Positions 38,480 to 48,464 of a stretch of 64,000 bases of DNA are shown piece after piece (the stretch's first letter is position 1; each line of letters opens with the position of its first letter). This DNA is from Alkalicoccobacillus plakortidis (lineage in GTDB: Bacteria > Bacillota > Bacilli > Bacillales > Bacillaceae_D), in the NCBI RefSeq assembly GCF_023703085.1, contig NZ_JAMQJY010000002.1, positions 248,001 through 312,000 of the forward strand, given 5' to 3'. The notes beneath the pieces are model-generated. The model made no database searches and had not been told where the DNA came from. It saw nothing but the letters and a program-made list of their open reading frames with translations. The translations under genes were made by a program, and so were the position numbers.

Positions 38480-39780
38480 TCATTTAAAGTGTTGAAACGT
38501 GTTCCCTCTACTAATCGGGTAGGTTTCTTTACCTGTTACGTAATTTATGATTCGCTGATTTCTTTGTACGGCTAGTGCAAGATTTGTAGCACCTGTCCCA
38601 TGAGCATGGACAACATCTGACAAAGCAAAAATCTGAGCATCTCTAGGTTGTTTAAATTGCAGACGACCATCAAGTTCTACCCCAAATTCCTTCTCACTTT
38701 CCCAGACAATTTCATCCTTAAATTGTTCAAACCAATTAGGCAACTTTGGCTGATACCCCGTAGCTAAAATGATTTTCTCAGACTTATGTGAGAAATTAGA
38801 CTCATCTTGCCATTGATTAAAATTTAGTTCATAGGTTTTTGCATCGATCTGTTTCACTTGATCCAGCTCAGACATCGCTTGAATATGTGCCGGTGAATGT
38901 TTGTTCCCGATTGAACGATGATACAGCAAATCATAGATATTTTTTAATGTTTTCACTTGAATTCCATTACGAATACTGCCTAGCAATGGTAAAGCTTCTT
39001 TTCTTTTTGAATACTCTAGCTCATGAAAATACTCAACATATTCAGGTGAGAACATCTCTAACCCTAATTTACCCTCTTCCATCTGAAAGAAACCTGCTGA
39101 ACGTGTAAACAAGCTCAATTCATAGCCGAATCTATCCTGATCTGCAAGTAGATCATAAAAAATTTCTGCAGCACTTTGACCTGATCCTACAATTGTAATT
39201 GAGCCGGATTCTTTTAACTCTTGGGCATTTTGTATGTAATGACTGGAGTGCACAAAATCATCCGTTAACGATTTCTTAATGGATGCTTGGAACAAGTGGA
39301 GTGCTTCCTGTTCCGAGTACTATTTGATTACTAGTTACATAGTGTACAGCTTCCGTTTGTGTATCTATACATGTAACGATATAGTGCTGTTTGTTTGAGT
39401 CATACTCTACGTCATCTATCCGAGTTCCAAACTGACAATTAGAAAGCTTTTGTGCAACCCACTGCAGATACGCATTGTATTCTTTTCTTGGTATATCAAA
39501 ACGGTTAAAAAAGTAAAAAGCATACAATCTTTCTTGTTCGTGCAGATAATTCAAAAACGTAAACGCGCTCTTAGGATTAGCGAATGTCACTAGGTCTGCC
39601 AAAAAAGGTACCTGTAAATCAGTCATATCTAACAGCATACCAGGGTGCCATTGCAAACTGGTATGCTGTTCATAAAATACACATGACAGGTCAGTACCTT
39701 CTTCAAGCAGAGCAGCCAAGCCCTAAGTTAAAAGGGCCGATGCCTACACCAAGAACATCAAAATGTTCTTTAATTTCCAA
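38480..39780 (-). CDS. Lysine/ornithine N-monooxygenase (IucD/SidA family), two frameshifts as sequenced
   Basis: A flavin- and NADPH-dependent N-hydroxylase of the siderophore type. FAD motif FDVLGVGIGPFNLGLAAL at the N-terminus, the substrate region LQWHPGMLLDMTDLQVPFL, the NADPH motif VGSGQSAAEIFYDLL, and LATGYQP near the C-terminus. Breaks lie at 39716-39721 (CCAAGC) and 39285-39290 (GCTTGG, plus strand); removing one A or T restores FNLGLAALLEE and STPLVPASIKKSL. I place the start at a TTG at 39780 after GGGGGAA, 11 bases beyond the aldehyde dehydrogenase stop. No siderophore synthetase is adjacent. Confidence 0.85.
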
Positions 39781-39791
39781 AGTGGTTCCCC

Positions 39792-41153
39792 CTATTTCAT
39801 CAGGTTACGAATTAACTTATGTGTAACAGGTCCTTGTTTATAACGAATCGGCAAGTCAAAGGATGTGGTCTGTTTAACCATTCCCTTTCGATGTGAAAAC
39901 GTCAGAAAACTATCATAACCGTGATAGGAGCCAATTCCACTTGGCCCCGCGCCACCAAATGGTAGATATGGATTTGCCACATGCATAATGGTGTCATTTA
40001 CACAGCCACCACCAAATGAGAGCTCATCTACAAATTGAGATTCCACCTCTTTATTCTCAGTAAACACATATAAAGCAAGTGGATTTGGCAGTTCTCGAAT
40101 TCTAGCTTGTGCTTCAGCAGTGGATGAATACGTGAGAATCGGTAAAATCGGACCGAATATTTCATCCTGCATCACTGGAGATTCCAAGCTTACTCCGGAT
40201 AATACAGTTGGTGATAGAGCTAACTCTTCTCGTTTGTATTGCCCGCCAACTAAAACCGATTCACCCTCAATAAAGTCAACTAAGCGATCAAAGTGCTTTT
40301 CACTTACAATGCGTGGGTACTTGCCTTTTTTCCATGGTTTCTTGTACAAATCGTTAATATGTTTTTCTAGTTTTTCAAGAAATTCATCTTTCACTTGTTC
40401 ATCAACTAGTACATAATCCGGCGCAATACAGGTTTGTCCGGCATTAAGAAACTTGCCCCAGGCAATACGCTTAGCTGCAAGATCAAGCTTGGCGTCTTGA
40501 TGCACAACTGCAGGACTTTTCCCACCTAACTCAAGCGTATGAGGAGTTAAGTGCTTAGCTGCGGCCTCCATCACAATTTTTCCAACGCCAACACTACCAG
40601 TGAAGAAAATATAGTCAAACGGTTCTTTTAATAATTCAGTACTCGTCTCCACTGCGCCCTCTACTACAGCGATGTAGTCCTCAGAAAAAGTCTCGCCCAA
40701 AATTTCCGTAATGACTGCTGAAGTATGAGGCGTTAGCTCTGAAGGTTTTACGACAGCACAGTTCCCAGCAGCAATTGCACCAATAAGAGGGGCCATTGCT
40801 AATTGGAACGGATAATTCCAAGGTGCAATGATAAGCACAGACCCTCGAGGTTCATGAATCACATAACTCTTTGAGCCCGTGTGCGAAGCTGGTGTTTTCA
40901 CTTTTTTTGGCTTCATCCATTCTTTTAGTGATGCTTCCATATGAGTAATTTCGGAATAAAGAATGCCTATCTCAGTAGTAAATGCCTCTTCCTTAGACTT
41001 GTTTAAATCTAGCTTTAAGGCGTGTAATACTCGATTTTCATTTTGTTTAATTGCTTTTCTAAGCTTATCAAGCTGATGAAGGCGAAATTCCTCTGGACGT
41101 GTCGTTCCACTATAGAAGTACTGCTTTTGTTTAGTTCGTAAAACATGATACAT
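39792..41153 (-). CDS. Class 3-type aldehyde dehydrogenase
   Basis: A 453-residue NAD(P)-dependent aldehyde dehydrogenase of the short class 3 (YwdH/AldX-like) group. APWNYPFQLA, the NAD-loop FTGSVGVGKIVMEAA, the catalytic Glu in LELGGKSP and the nucleophilic Cys in NAGQTCIAPDY are all present. These enzymes oxidise medium-chain aliphatic aldehydes. It is intact. AAGGAGATGG precedes the ATG at 41153. It lies 14 bases after an RNase H gene and 11 bases before the N-hydroxylase, so the three are likely cotranscribed. Confidence 0.88.
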   Translation of the reverse strand: MYHVLRTKQKQYFYSGTTRPEEFRLHQLDKLRKAIKQNENRVLHALKLDLNKSKEEAFTTEIGILYSEITHMEASLKEWMKPKKVKTPASHTGSKSYVIHEPRGSVLIIAPWNYPFQLAMAPLIGAIAAGNCAVVKPSELTPHTSAVITEILGETFSEDYIAVVEGAVETSTELLKEPFDYIFFTGSVGVGKIVMEAAAKHLTPHTLELGGKSPAVVHQDAKLDLAAKRIAWGKFLNAGQTCIAPDYVLVDEQVKDEFLEKLEKHINDLYKKPWKKGKYPRIVSEKHFDRLVDFIEGESVLVGGQYKREELALSPTVLSGVSLESPVMQDEIFGPILPILTYSSTAEAQARIRELPNPLALYVFTENKEVESQFVDELSFGGGCVNDTIMHVANPYLPFGGAGPSGIGSYHGYDSFLTFSHRKGMVKQTTSFDLPIRYKQGPVTHKLIRNLMK

Positions 41154-41167
41154 ACAAAACCATCTCC

Positions 41168-41815
41168 TTATTTTCTGCCATAGTCAGCTTTAATTTCACC
41201 CCAGTGTTTTGTCTCCCATTTTAGAATAGGGTTACTGTATCTATTTTCTCTAAGCCATTTTTCTGCACGATCAATTAACAGCCACATCTCTTCCGTTTTT
41301 ATCGATCTCTCCAAGCTTGAATTTGCTTTTCTATCTTTCACCCATTTAATTGCGGTTTTTGAATCAGAATAAACTGGGGTTGTTGAATCATTTTGTTCAT
41401 ATAAATAAGCAAGAGCATGCACAATGGCAAGGAATTCACCCATGTTATTTGTACCAATATGTATCTCTCCGTGTGAAAATAGGATCTCTCCTGTTTTTGT
41501 ATCCACACCCTTATACTCCACTATACCCGGATTTCCTCGTGAACCAACATCAACCGAGATACTTTCCCAAATTATTTTATCTTCACTGATAACAGATTCT
41601 TTTTTTGTCTTTGTACCTGTTGTTTTTTTTGTGGCAGTTCTTGATCCTGGCTTTGATTGAAATGCCTCTTCTGCCTCAGCTTTTGTAGGAAATGATTTAA
41701 ACCTAGCTCCCGGGAATCCTTTTACTTGGGCTTCACATTCAGCCCAACTCGTATAAATTCCTGGTTGAATCCCTTTCCAAACAACATAAAACTTACCCTT
41801 TGCCAAGAAACTCAC
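41168..41815 (-). CDS. Ribonuclease H with N-terminal viroplasmin domain
   Basis: A 215-residue protein. The N-terminal 50 residues (GKFYVVWKGIQPGIYTSWAE) are the caulimovirus viroplasmin/RNase H hybrid-binding domain. After a Lys/Thr linker comes an RNase HI domain with SVDVGSRGNPG (first Asp), the Glu in GTNNMGEFLAI and YSDSKTAIKW (next Asp). It degrades RNA in RNA-DNA hybrids. The Bacillus relatives with this fusion are often annotated rnhA-like. It appears to head a small operon with the aldehyde dehydrogenase. Confidence 0.88.
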   Translation of the reverse strand: MSFLAKGKFYVVWKGIQPGIYTSWAECEAQVKGFPGARFKSFPTKAEAEEAFQSKPGSRTATKKTTGTKTKKESVISEDKIIWESISVDVGSRGNPGIVEYKGVDTKTGEILFSHGEIHIGTNNMGEFLAIVHALAYLYEQNDSTTPVYSDSKTAIKWVKDRKANSSLERSIKTEEMWLLIDRAEKWLRENRYSNPILKWETKHWGEIKADYGRK

Positions 41816-41897
41816 CTTCTTTGTATGAAATAGATAACAATGACCAATACTACTATTAACTAAGTTTACAACACAAACTCATAAAGGAGCCCTTAAA

Positions 41898-42059
41898 ATG
41901 CCTAAACGAAACAAACAAAAAAATAAAGCATTAACAAATAATCAAACTCCAACCGAGACCTTGTTTAATCAAGAGGTTTCAAGTGAGTTAGTTGATAACG
42001 GAGAAAACAAATCAAATCATAAGCATCAAAAGAAATCGAACTCTTCTAGCGAATCTTGA
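41898..42059 (+). CDS. Hypothetical 53-residue hydrophilic protein
   Basis: The frame starts with ATG at 41898 after AAAGGAGC and encodes MPKRNKQKNKALTNNQ and onward, a Lys/Asn/Ser/Gln-rich peptide ending SSSES. The composition resembles minor spore proteins, but there is no GPR site and no diagnostic motif, so I do not name it. A terminator-like stem overlaps its stop codon. Confidence 0.55.
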   Translation: MPKRNKQKNKALTNNQTPTETLFNQEVSSELVDNGENKSNHKHQKKSNSSSES

Positions 42060-42075
42060 GATTCGCTATGCTATT
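42048..42075 (+). terminator. Terminator overlapping the stop codon of the 53-residue gene
   Basis: TAGCGAATCT and AGATTCGCTA pair around TG; the following sequence TGCTATTTT is moderately T-rich. Confidence 0.65.
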
Positions 42076-42106
42076 TTCTATGAAACCATGAAAGGAGACA
42101 CCTATT

Positions 42107-42358
42107 GTGGATGTTCTGTTAAATCGTAAAGAGGAAAAGAGGCAATCTGGGGAGTTAATCTACTCGAAAAACAAGAAACTATACGCTTTAATTGAAGATG
42201 CAGATGAACGATATCCATATCTGCTTCTCTGTTTAACAAATTTAGAGATCATTCAATATTATGATGATTTGCCAACAAATGATGAAATCTGCTTTGATAT
42301 CGATGACGAAATTGAGAGTGTTCATCACCATAAATATTCTAAAATTACGATTGCTTAA
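42107..42358 (+). CDS. Hypothetical 83-residue acidic protein
   Basis: The start is a GTG at 42107 with AAGGAGACACC upstream. The protein is acidic, with a probable small beta fold (KNKKLYALIEDADERYPYLL), without membrane segment or signal. I recognise no family. It ends before a hairpin shared with the convergent gene. Confidence 0.6.
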   Translation: MDVLLNRKEEKRQSGELIYSKNKKLYALIEDADERYPYLLLCLTNLEIIQYYDDLPTNDEICFDIDDEIESVHHHKYSKITIA

Positions 42359-42366
42359 CCAGAGAA

Positions 42367-42400
42367 GGAGGATGAACCACATATACGTGGTTCATCCTCC
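42367..42400. terminator. Hairpin between convergent small genes
   Basis: GGAGGATGAACCAC and GTGGTTCATCCTCC form a perfect 14-bp stem around ATATAC; flanking T-runs are short. Confidence 0.75.
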
Positions 42401-42414
42401 AACATTTATCATAC

Positions 42415-42747
42415 TTATTGTGATTGTTCTTGCTCAGCTTCAAGCTCTTGCTCTTCATACCAGTCATCAAGAACCTTTGCGTCTAAAATTCGTGATTGAA
42501 TATAAGCCGTTTGCTTTTCTGTAAAAGCTTCAGACCACTTGAATTCAAAATCTTCTGCAACTCGCACTAATGTTAACAACTCTTGCCATGCTACATAGCG
42601 CTTATACCAAAAAAACTGTGGTTGTTCTGTCATGTAAGGGTAAAGGTCATCAAACTCCGTATGTTTGCAATCAATAGTACGCTCAAATTGGATTTTGGCA
42701 TTTACCAGCTTCTCTTCGAAGTACGCCTGCATGTTGTTGACTTCCAT
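42415..42747 (-). CDS. Hypothetical 110-residue acidic protein
   Basis: A soluble helical protein beginning MEVNNMQAYFEEKLV and ending in a Glu/Gln-rich tail. Many aromatic residues lie in the middle (QPQFFWYKRYVAWQELL). No family is recognised. AGGAGGGGAC precedes the ATG at 42747. Confidence 0.65.
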   Translation of the reverse strand: MEVNNMQAYFEEKLVNAKIQFERTIDCKHTEFDDLYPYMTEQPQFFWYKRYVAWQELLTLVRVAEDFEFKWSEAFTEKQTAYIQSRILDAKVLDDWYEEQELEAEQEQSQ

Positions 42748-42867
42748 TCATGTCCCCTCCTAATGATGTTATACTTGGAACTCCAAGCTACATCTTTTAC
42801 CTATTATATCATGACTTGGCCATAAGCTTAAATAGTGTGTTTTACCAAACCGTGAATTTTCACAGAA

Positions 42868-43266
42868 TTATAGAAACTGTGCTCTTTCTTCAGGAGTTGG
42901 CAATCGACATGAATCTTTTTTGCCAAAAAAACGAAATCGGTGGCGTGCGATAAATTGATATAAGCGATTCCTCCATGTTGGCGGAATCAAGTACGCGACT
43001 AAAAAAATCCTCCACCTTAAAGGTAAGTTCCGAACAATTCGTAAAATGGCATCTGCATGAGTAAAGGCACAATCACCCTCTATCAAAATCATTGAATCCG
43101 TTTGTTCGCTAATCTGATATTTCCTTTTCAACTCTTGACCTTTTTCAGACTGCAGCGATGTATAATAAAAATAACGATTTTTATCACGTTTTATGATAAA
43201 ATCAACACCTTTATTACACAAATTACATACGCCATCAAATAGAATAATTCCTCTAGAGTTCTCCAT
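42868..43266 (-). CDS. yuxK: Thiol-disulfide oxidoreductase DCC family protein YuxK
   Basis: A 132-residue protein of the DCC family with the thioredoxin-like start GIILFDGVCNLCNKGVDFI, where D-X2-C-X2-C gives the family its name. It also has the middle segment SMILIEGDCAF and the Arg-rich C-terminal NRLYQFIARHRFRFFG. Its redox substrate is unknown. It is divergent from mreBH. Confidence 0.88.
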   Translation of the reverse strand: MENSRGIILFDGVCNLCNKGVDFIIKRDKNRYFYYTSLQSEKGQELKRKYQISEQTDSMILIEGDCAFTHADAILRIVRNLPLRWRIFLVAYLIPPTWRNRLYQFIARHRFRFFGKKDSCRLPTPEERAQFL

Positions 43267-43515
43267 TTTTATTCACCTGCCAAGTAGTTTATTCCTTCAC
43301 ATTTCTCTTACTATTAATTATATCAGATTTTCTATAGACCGAAAAACCTATGATGATCTATTCAATAACACTATTTCTGTAGGTAGACCTATGAAAAAAT
43401 CCTCAGCAAATCTCACATTCTTACATAGTAGATAAGCGTTCCGACCCTTTTTTTGCAAGCGAGAAATTGGTAGAATGGAGCCTAATGAGTATTTCTAAGA
43501 AAAGTTGGTGAACCT

Positions 43516-44523
43516 ATGTTTTCAAATGCAGAGATTGGTATTGATTTAGGAACTGCAAATATTCTTGTGTATAGTAAAGATAAAGGTATTATTTTAAATG
43601 AACCTTCAGTAGTAGCTCTTAATACAGAAACACGTGATGTACTTGCAGTAGGTGCAGAGGCAAAAAGTATGGTAGGTAAAACACCTTCTCATATCGTAGC
43701 AGTAAGACCTCTTCGTGATGGTGTCATTGCAGACTTTGATGTAACAACAAGTATGTTAAAAGCGATTATGAAAAAAGCTAGTAAACAATTAGGACTATCA
43801 CTTCGTAAGCCAAACGTTGTTGTTTGCGCTCCATCAGGTTCAACGTCTGTAGAACGTCGCGCAATTTTAGATGCTGTTCGCAGCTGTGGCGCTAAAAATG
43901 TTCATATCATAGAAGAACCTGTCGCAGCAGCTATTGGTGCTGACTTACCCGTAGAAGAGCCTACAGCTAATGTTGTAGTTGATATTGGTGGCGGTACTAC
44001 AGAAGTAGCGATCATTTCATTTGGTGGAGTTGTTTCTTGTAATTCCGTCCGAATTGGTGGCGACAAGCTTGATGAAGCGATTATTCAACACGTTCGTAAG
44101 CAATATAATGTATTAATTGGTGAACGTACAGCTGAACAAATTAAAATGGAAATTGGCTATGCGCCAATTGACCATGAAGTATTAAGTATGGAAGTACGAG
44201 GCCGCGACCTTGTGAATGGACTTCCTAAAACTGTTGCACTTCAATCAGATGAGATTCGTCATGCGATTAGCGAACACCTCCTTCAAATTCTTGAAGCTGT
44301 TCGTTCCACTTTAGAGGATTGCCCTCCTGAGTTAAGCGGTGATATCGTAGACCGTGGTGTACTCATTACAGGTGGTGGCGCATTATTAAAAGGTATTCAA
44401 GACTGGTTATCATCCGAGATTTCGGTCCCAGTTCATCTTGCACCAAATCCACTAGAGTCCGTTGCAATTGGTACAGGTCGTTCATTAAAGTTTATTGATA
44501 AACTCCAAAAAGCAACTGTATAA
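43516..44523 (+). CDS. mreBH: Actin-like cell-shape protein MreBH
   Basis: A 335-residue bacterial actin that forms filaments under the membrane and guides cell-wall synthesis. Phosphate-1 motif [15 protein letters not shown], connect-1, phosphate-2 [13 protein letters not shown] and adenosine motif [12 protein letters not shown] are all present. Sequence is nearest to B. subtilis MreBH (start [38 protein letters not shown]), the paralogue that directs LytE and matters at low magnesium and under stress. It is monocistronic, with a terminator after the stop. Confidence 0.92.
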   Translation: MFSNAEIGIDLGTANILVYSKDKGIILNEPSVVALNTETRDVLAVGAEAKSMVGKTPSHIVAVRPLRDGVIADFDVTTSMLKAIMKKASKQLGLSLRKPNVVVCAPSGSTSVERRAILDAVRSCGAKNVHIIEEPVAAAIGADLPVEEPTANVVVDIGGGTTEVAIISFGGVVSCNSVRIGGDKLDEAIIQHVRKQYNVLIGERTAEQIKMEIGYAPIDHEVLSMEVRGRDLVNGLPKTVALQSDEIRHAISEHLLQILEAVRSTLEDCPPELSGDIVDRGVLITGGGALLKGIQDWLSSEISVPVHLAPNPLESVAIGTGRSLKFIDKLQKATV

Positions 44524-44527
44524 GGAT

Positions 44528-44556
44528 AAAACCACCGCATTCTTTGCGGTGGTTTT
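44528..44556. terminator. Terminator between mreBH and the convergent small gene
   Basis: AAACCACCGC and GCGGTGGTTT pair around ATTCTTT, with T and A runs on the two sides. Confidence 0.9.
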
Positions 44557-44792
44557 TAATTGTTTCGTTTTCTAGTGAGATAGATATCAAGAGTATCCAT
44601 TTCCTCATTTAACAAATACTCCATTTCTATCAGGTCTTGAGTCACTACAATTGGATCATTTTCAGACCATCTTACATAATACACAAAGTAATATCCATTT
44701 ATTTTACAAAAAATGACCTGAGAATCAGAAAACCGATCATAAATTGCCTTCATCTTTCCTTTTTTTAAATAGGAATATGAAAGAAGCCTCAT
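44556..44792 (-). CDS. Hypothetical 78-residue protein
   Basis: A small protein with strands typical of a beta domain (VIFCKINGYYFVYYVRW) and an acidic helix near the end. The ATG at 44792 is seven bases after GGAGG and preferred to the ATG at 44798, which directly abuts it. No family is recognised. Confidence 0.6.
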   Translation of the reverse strand: MRLLSYSYLKKGKMKAIYDRFSDSQVIFCKINGYYFVYYVRWSENDPIVVTQDLIEMEYLLNEEMDTLDIYLTRKRNN

Positions 44793-44882
44793 AAACATAC
44801 CTCCGCTTTCCTTCCCATTCCCTTATTATTCGCCATTGTAACATGATATACGGCAAAATCTATTTCCCGGGCAACAATAAAA

Positions 44883-44917
44883 ACAGAAGCACCAGGTGAT
44901 CAGCTCCTGTTTTTACA
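44883..44917 (-). terminator. Terminator of ectD
   Basis: AACAGGAGC and GCTTCTGTT pair with one G-T, followed by TTTTATT on the minus strand. Confidence 0.8.
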
Positions 44918-44924
44918 AATAATA

Positions 44925-45861
44925 CTATTTAATTTCTTGTTTCTCGAATAATGAATTGGCAGGTACAGCTTCGATTGGTTTAATATTTTCTCGATTGGCA
45001 AGAAATTCTGGTCTTGGTTTCTGTCCGGAGTATGGCTTTCCTATTATGTTCTCGATAGAGTTAAACACAAAGAAAACATTACTACGAGGATAAGGGGAAA
45101 GGTTCCCATTAGATCCATGCATCGTATTGCTTTCAAAAAACAGCACTGAGCCCGCTTGGCCCTGTCGCCCGGTCAATGCGACCTCCTGCTTTTTCTGTTA
45201 ACCAACTTAAGCTTTCGTTATCCGGTGTACCTGCTTCCTGCTTCTGCAAGGAAGACTTAAAATTTTCATCAGGCGTTGCCCCGGCGCAAGACACATACCA
45301 TTTATGTGAACCAGGTATCAACATGAGCGGTCCGTTAAACTCATAGTTGTCAGTTAGGATGATTGAACAGCTAACCGCACGCATATGTTGCATGCCATCT
45401 TCAACATGCCAGGTTTCGAAATCAGAATGCCAATAAAATTCTTTTCCTTTAAAACCAGGCTTAAAATTAATACGCGATTGATTAATATATACTTGACTAC
45501 CAAGCAATTGCTCAGCGATTTTTACAATTCGCTCATTTTTCGATAGGATTTCAAAGAACCCGCTATCTTTATGAATCTCAAAAACAGAGCGAATCTCATT
45601 ACTTCCCGGTTCCTTAATAACATCAGCCGTATCCCTAGACTGATTTTCTTTCATCGTTTTATCAAGCTCTTTAGTCATAAGCTTTACTTCTTCATCGGTA
45701 AATAACTTTTCCTTCATTAGATATCCATTCTCTTCATATGAGTGAAGCTCTTGTTTATTAAGTGGTCCAACGCCATTTGAATGAATGATTGGGTCTTTTC
45801 TTTCTTTAATACTTGCTTTACTACTCACCCTTGAAGGATATAAATCAATGTTCATGTCCAT
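44925..45861 (-). CDS. ectD: Ectoine hydroxylase EctD, frameshifted as sequenced
   Basis: EctD is an Fe(II)/2-oxoglutarate dioxygenase that turns ectoine into 5-hydroxyectoine. The iron His and Asp are in FYWHSDFETWHVEDGM, the family signature follows as GPLMLIPGSHKWYVSCAG, and the second iron His is in NTMHGSNGNLSPYPRSN. The frame breaks at 45154-45159 (GCTTGG, plus strand). Removing one T gives TGPAGSVLFFESN and a stop at 44925, for about 311 residues. AGGAGG precedes the ATG at 45861. It is unlinked to ectABC, about 33 kb away, but also has a sigma-B-like promoter. Confidence 0.92.
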
Positions 45862-45913
45862 TTTTCTTACCTCCTAGTAAATTCCCGAGTTTATCTTTTA
45901 GGTAATGTAGACT

Positions 45914-45997
45914 CTATGTGTAAGTCTCGGATGTAGAAAACACTATTTGACAGGAAAATGCTGTCGTCACCGCTAGAATAAATAGCAGTACCAACAC
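45914..45997 (-). CDS. Possible tiny membrane peptide in the ectD leader
   Basis: A 27-codon frame from a GTG at 45997 encodes VLLFILAVTTAFSCQIVFST, a hydrophobic helix, ending SETYT. AAAGGAGGG lies about 20 bases upstream, too far unless a base is in error; an ATG at that site is in another frame. It resembles tiny single-helix proteins of Bacillus in layout only. Low confidence. Confidence 0.22.
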   Translation of the reverse strand: MLVLLFILAVTTAFSCQIVFSTSETYT

Positions 45998-46043
45998 ATG
46001 TTCATTGAGCCATCCCTCCTTTATAAAGTATATATTGGATACA

Positions 46044-46069
46044 GAACCCTTTTTGAATAGACATTAAAC
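46044..46069 (-). promoter_or_regulatory. Sigma-B-like promoter of ectD
   Basis: On the minus strand ATGTTTAA then 14 bases then GGGTTC, near the sigma-B consensus RGGXTTRA/GGGTAT. The -35 GTTTAA is exact. It would give a leader of about 175 bases. Confidence 0.45.
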
Positions 46070-46244
46070 ATGCTATTTTGGTGATAACTGCTGTAAGTGT
46101 GCTTGTAACGGTAAATATTTTTTATGAATTGATGAGGAGATATTTAAAAGAATGATTGGGAAGGCGCTGACTGTGAAGGATTGTGGAATCGAGGATGGCT
46201 GTTTGTTTCAGTTAAGAAGCTAGACTATCAGGAAATAGAGTTCT

Positions 46245-46390
46245 AAGTCGGTAATGAGAGCAATTTACCGGTAATGAGCTCTCTTTATAAGCAATGAGAG
46301 CATTATATCGGTAATGAGCCCTCTTAATCAGTAATGGGAGCATTATATCGGTAATGAGCCCTTTTTATCAGTAATGAGAGCATTGCTGGC
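46245..46390. repeat. Intergenic repeat array C, seven units, core CGGTAATGAG
   Basis: Half-units of 20 bp alternate between ATCGGTAATGAGCCCTCTTT-like and ATCAGTAATGAGAGCATTAT-like forms, period 40 bp. On the minus strand the core reads GGCTCATTACCG, matching arrays A and D. The array lies upstream of ectD and beyond the fruA terminator. The rest of the 650-base gap holds the ectD promoter and leader, and nothing else I recognise. Confidence 0.85.
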
Positions 46391-46457
46391 CAGTTTAGCT
46401 CAACTCCTACCACTACAAACGGACCCACTTTTGGAGCAGCGAATCTACGACAAAAAA

Positions 46458-46483
46458 CGAACGACCCACATCTGGATCGTTCG
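46458..46483 (-). terminator. Terminator of the fru operon
   Basis: CGAACGATCCA and TGGGTCGTTCG pair around GATG, followed by six T on the minus strand. Confidence 0.9.
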
Positions 46484-46512
46484 CATAATATTTATCCATT
46501 CTCTTGCAAAGC

Positions 46513-48427
46513 TTATTCTTCTACGACTTTCTTTTTCAAGATACCAAGCAAAATGGCCGTTAGGATTGCACCTAATACCACTGCGAGTAAGTATAAAAGT
46601 GCGTACGGCCACCAATCGCCTTGATTTACAAGTGGAAACACAAACAGTCCACCATGCGGAGCTGGAAGTAAAATTCCAAAAAATGCTGTTAATCCTCCAG
46701 CAAGAGCAGAACCAGCTATTGCTGCGGGAATCACACGCAAAGGATCTGCGGCTGCAAATGGAATTGCTCCTTCTGTGATGAAGAACAGACCAAGCAAGTA
46801 ATTCGTAATACCTGATTGACGATCCTTTTTGCTAAATTTACTTCTGAAAAACGTAGTCGCTAATGCAATTCCAATTGGAGGAGCCATACCTCCTGCCATA
46901 ACGGCTGCGTGTGGAGCTAGGTTTCCAAGCGTCAATCATCGCAATACCAAATGTAAACGCAGCTTTATTTACTGGTCCACCCATGTCAACGGCCATCATA
47001 CCACCAAGGATCACACCTAAAATAATCATGTTTGCCGTACCTAATCCACTTAACCAGTTCTGTAGACCCAAGTTAATGCTTGCAAGTGGAGCAACAAGTA
47101 AAAGCATAATCATACCTGAAACAAATAAGTTAAGTACAGGTGTAAATAAGATATTCCCAATTCCTTGAAGAACCTGTGGTAGCTTATTAATTAACATACG
47201 AACAAGCAAGGCGATATAACCTGCAAGGAAACCGGCAATCAAGCCACCAAGAAATCCTGCTTCCCCATTCATCGCAATCATACCAGCAACCAAACCAGGC
47301 GCAAACCCAGGACGATCCGCAATACTCATTGCGATAAAAGCAGCTAGAACAGGTACTAATAATTTAAAAGCAGTACCTCCACCTATTTGATCAAGCATTC
47401 CTGCAAATGTTCCTTCAGCTTCAATGCCACCAAATAAAAACGATAATGCAATTAAAATCCCGCCACCAATAACAAATGGAAGCATATTGGATACACCGTT
47501 CATAATGTGTTTGTAAATTCCTAGACCTTTTTTACCTGAATCAGATGAATCTGATCCTCCGCCTGCATTTCCAGAGCCTTTATAGATTGGTGCTTGGTCA
47601 GATAATGCTCGGTCAATTAGATCCTTTGGCTTACGCACTCCGTCTGCAACAGGTGCTTGAATCACTTTTTTGCCTGCAAATCGATCCATCTCAATTTTAG
47701 TATCCGCTGCAACGATAATCGCATCTGCTGCTTCAATCTCAGCAGCTGTTAGTTTATTCTTTACACCACCGGAGCCATTTGTTTCAACTTTAATAGATAT
47801 ACCAAGTTCAGCTGCCTTGCTCTTTAAGGCATCAGCTGCCATATACGTATGCGCGATACCCGTTGGACAGCCTGTTACTCCTAATATGCGCGGACTATTT
47901 GACGAGTTCGTATCAGATGAAGCTTGCTTTGCAGCTTCAGCTTCTGCCTCAGCTGCTTCTTCGGCTTCCTTCTCAGCATCCTTCTGGTCAATGGCTGATA
48001 AAATTTCTTCTTCAGTTGAAGCATTCAGGATGGTTTGGCGGAAGTTATCATCCATTAAAAAAGTTGTTAACCGAGAAAGTGTCGCCAAATGTTCGTTATT
48101 TGCTCCTTCACTTGCAGCGATCATAAAAAATAACTGGCTTGGTTGACCGTCTAGTGCTTCGTAATCGATTCCTGATTTTGAACGACCAAAACCTATCGTT
48201 GGAGTCTGCACTGCTGATGTTTTAGCATGTGGAATGGCAATACCCTCGCCTAAACCTGTTGTACTTTGTGCTTCTCGTGCAAGGATTGCTTCCTTATATG
48301 CTTGTTTGTCTTTAAGGCGACCCGCTTGAGCTAGCTTATCAACTAACTCATCAATAACAGCTTCCTTACTTGACGCTTTCAGATCTAAAATCATTGTATC
48401 TTTTTTTAGTAGTTCTGAGATCTTCAT
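46513..48427 (-). CDS. fruA: PTS fructose transporter subunit IIABC FruA, frameshifted as sequenced
   Basis: A complete fructose-specific enzyme II that imports fructose as fructose-1-phosphate. In order it has the IIA domain with phosphorylated His in GIAIPHAKT (about 65), an Ala/Glu linker, the IIB domain with active Cys in GVTGCPTGIAHTYMAA, and a IIC membrane domain. The frame breaks at 46925-46930 (CCAAGC, plus strand); removing one A gives MIDAGNLAPHAAVMAGGMAP and runs to 46513. About 637 residues in all. The ATG at 48427 follows AAAGGGGG. Last gene of fruRKA. Confidence 0.92.
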
Positions 48428-48464
48428 GAAGATCCCCCTTTCCCCCATTTGGTATGCATTCTTT

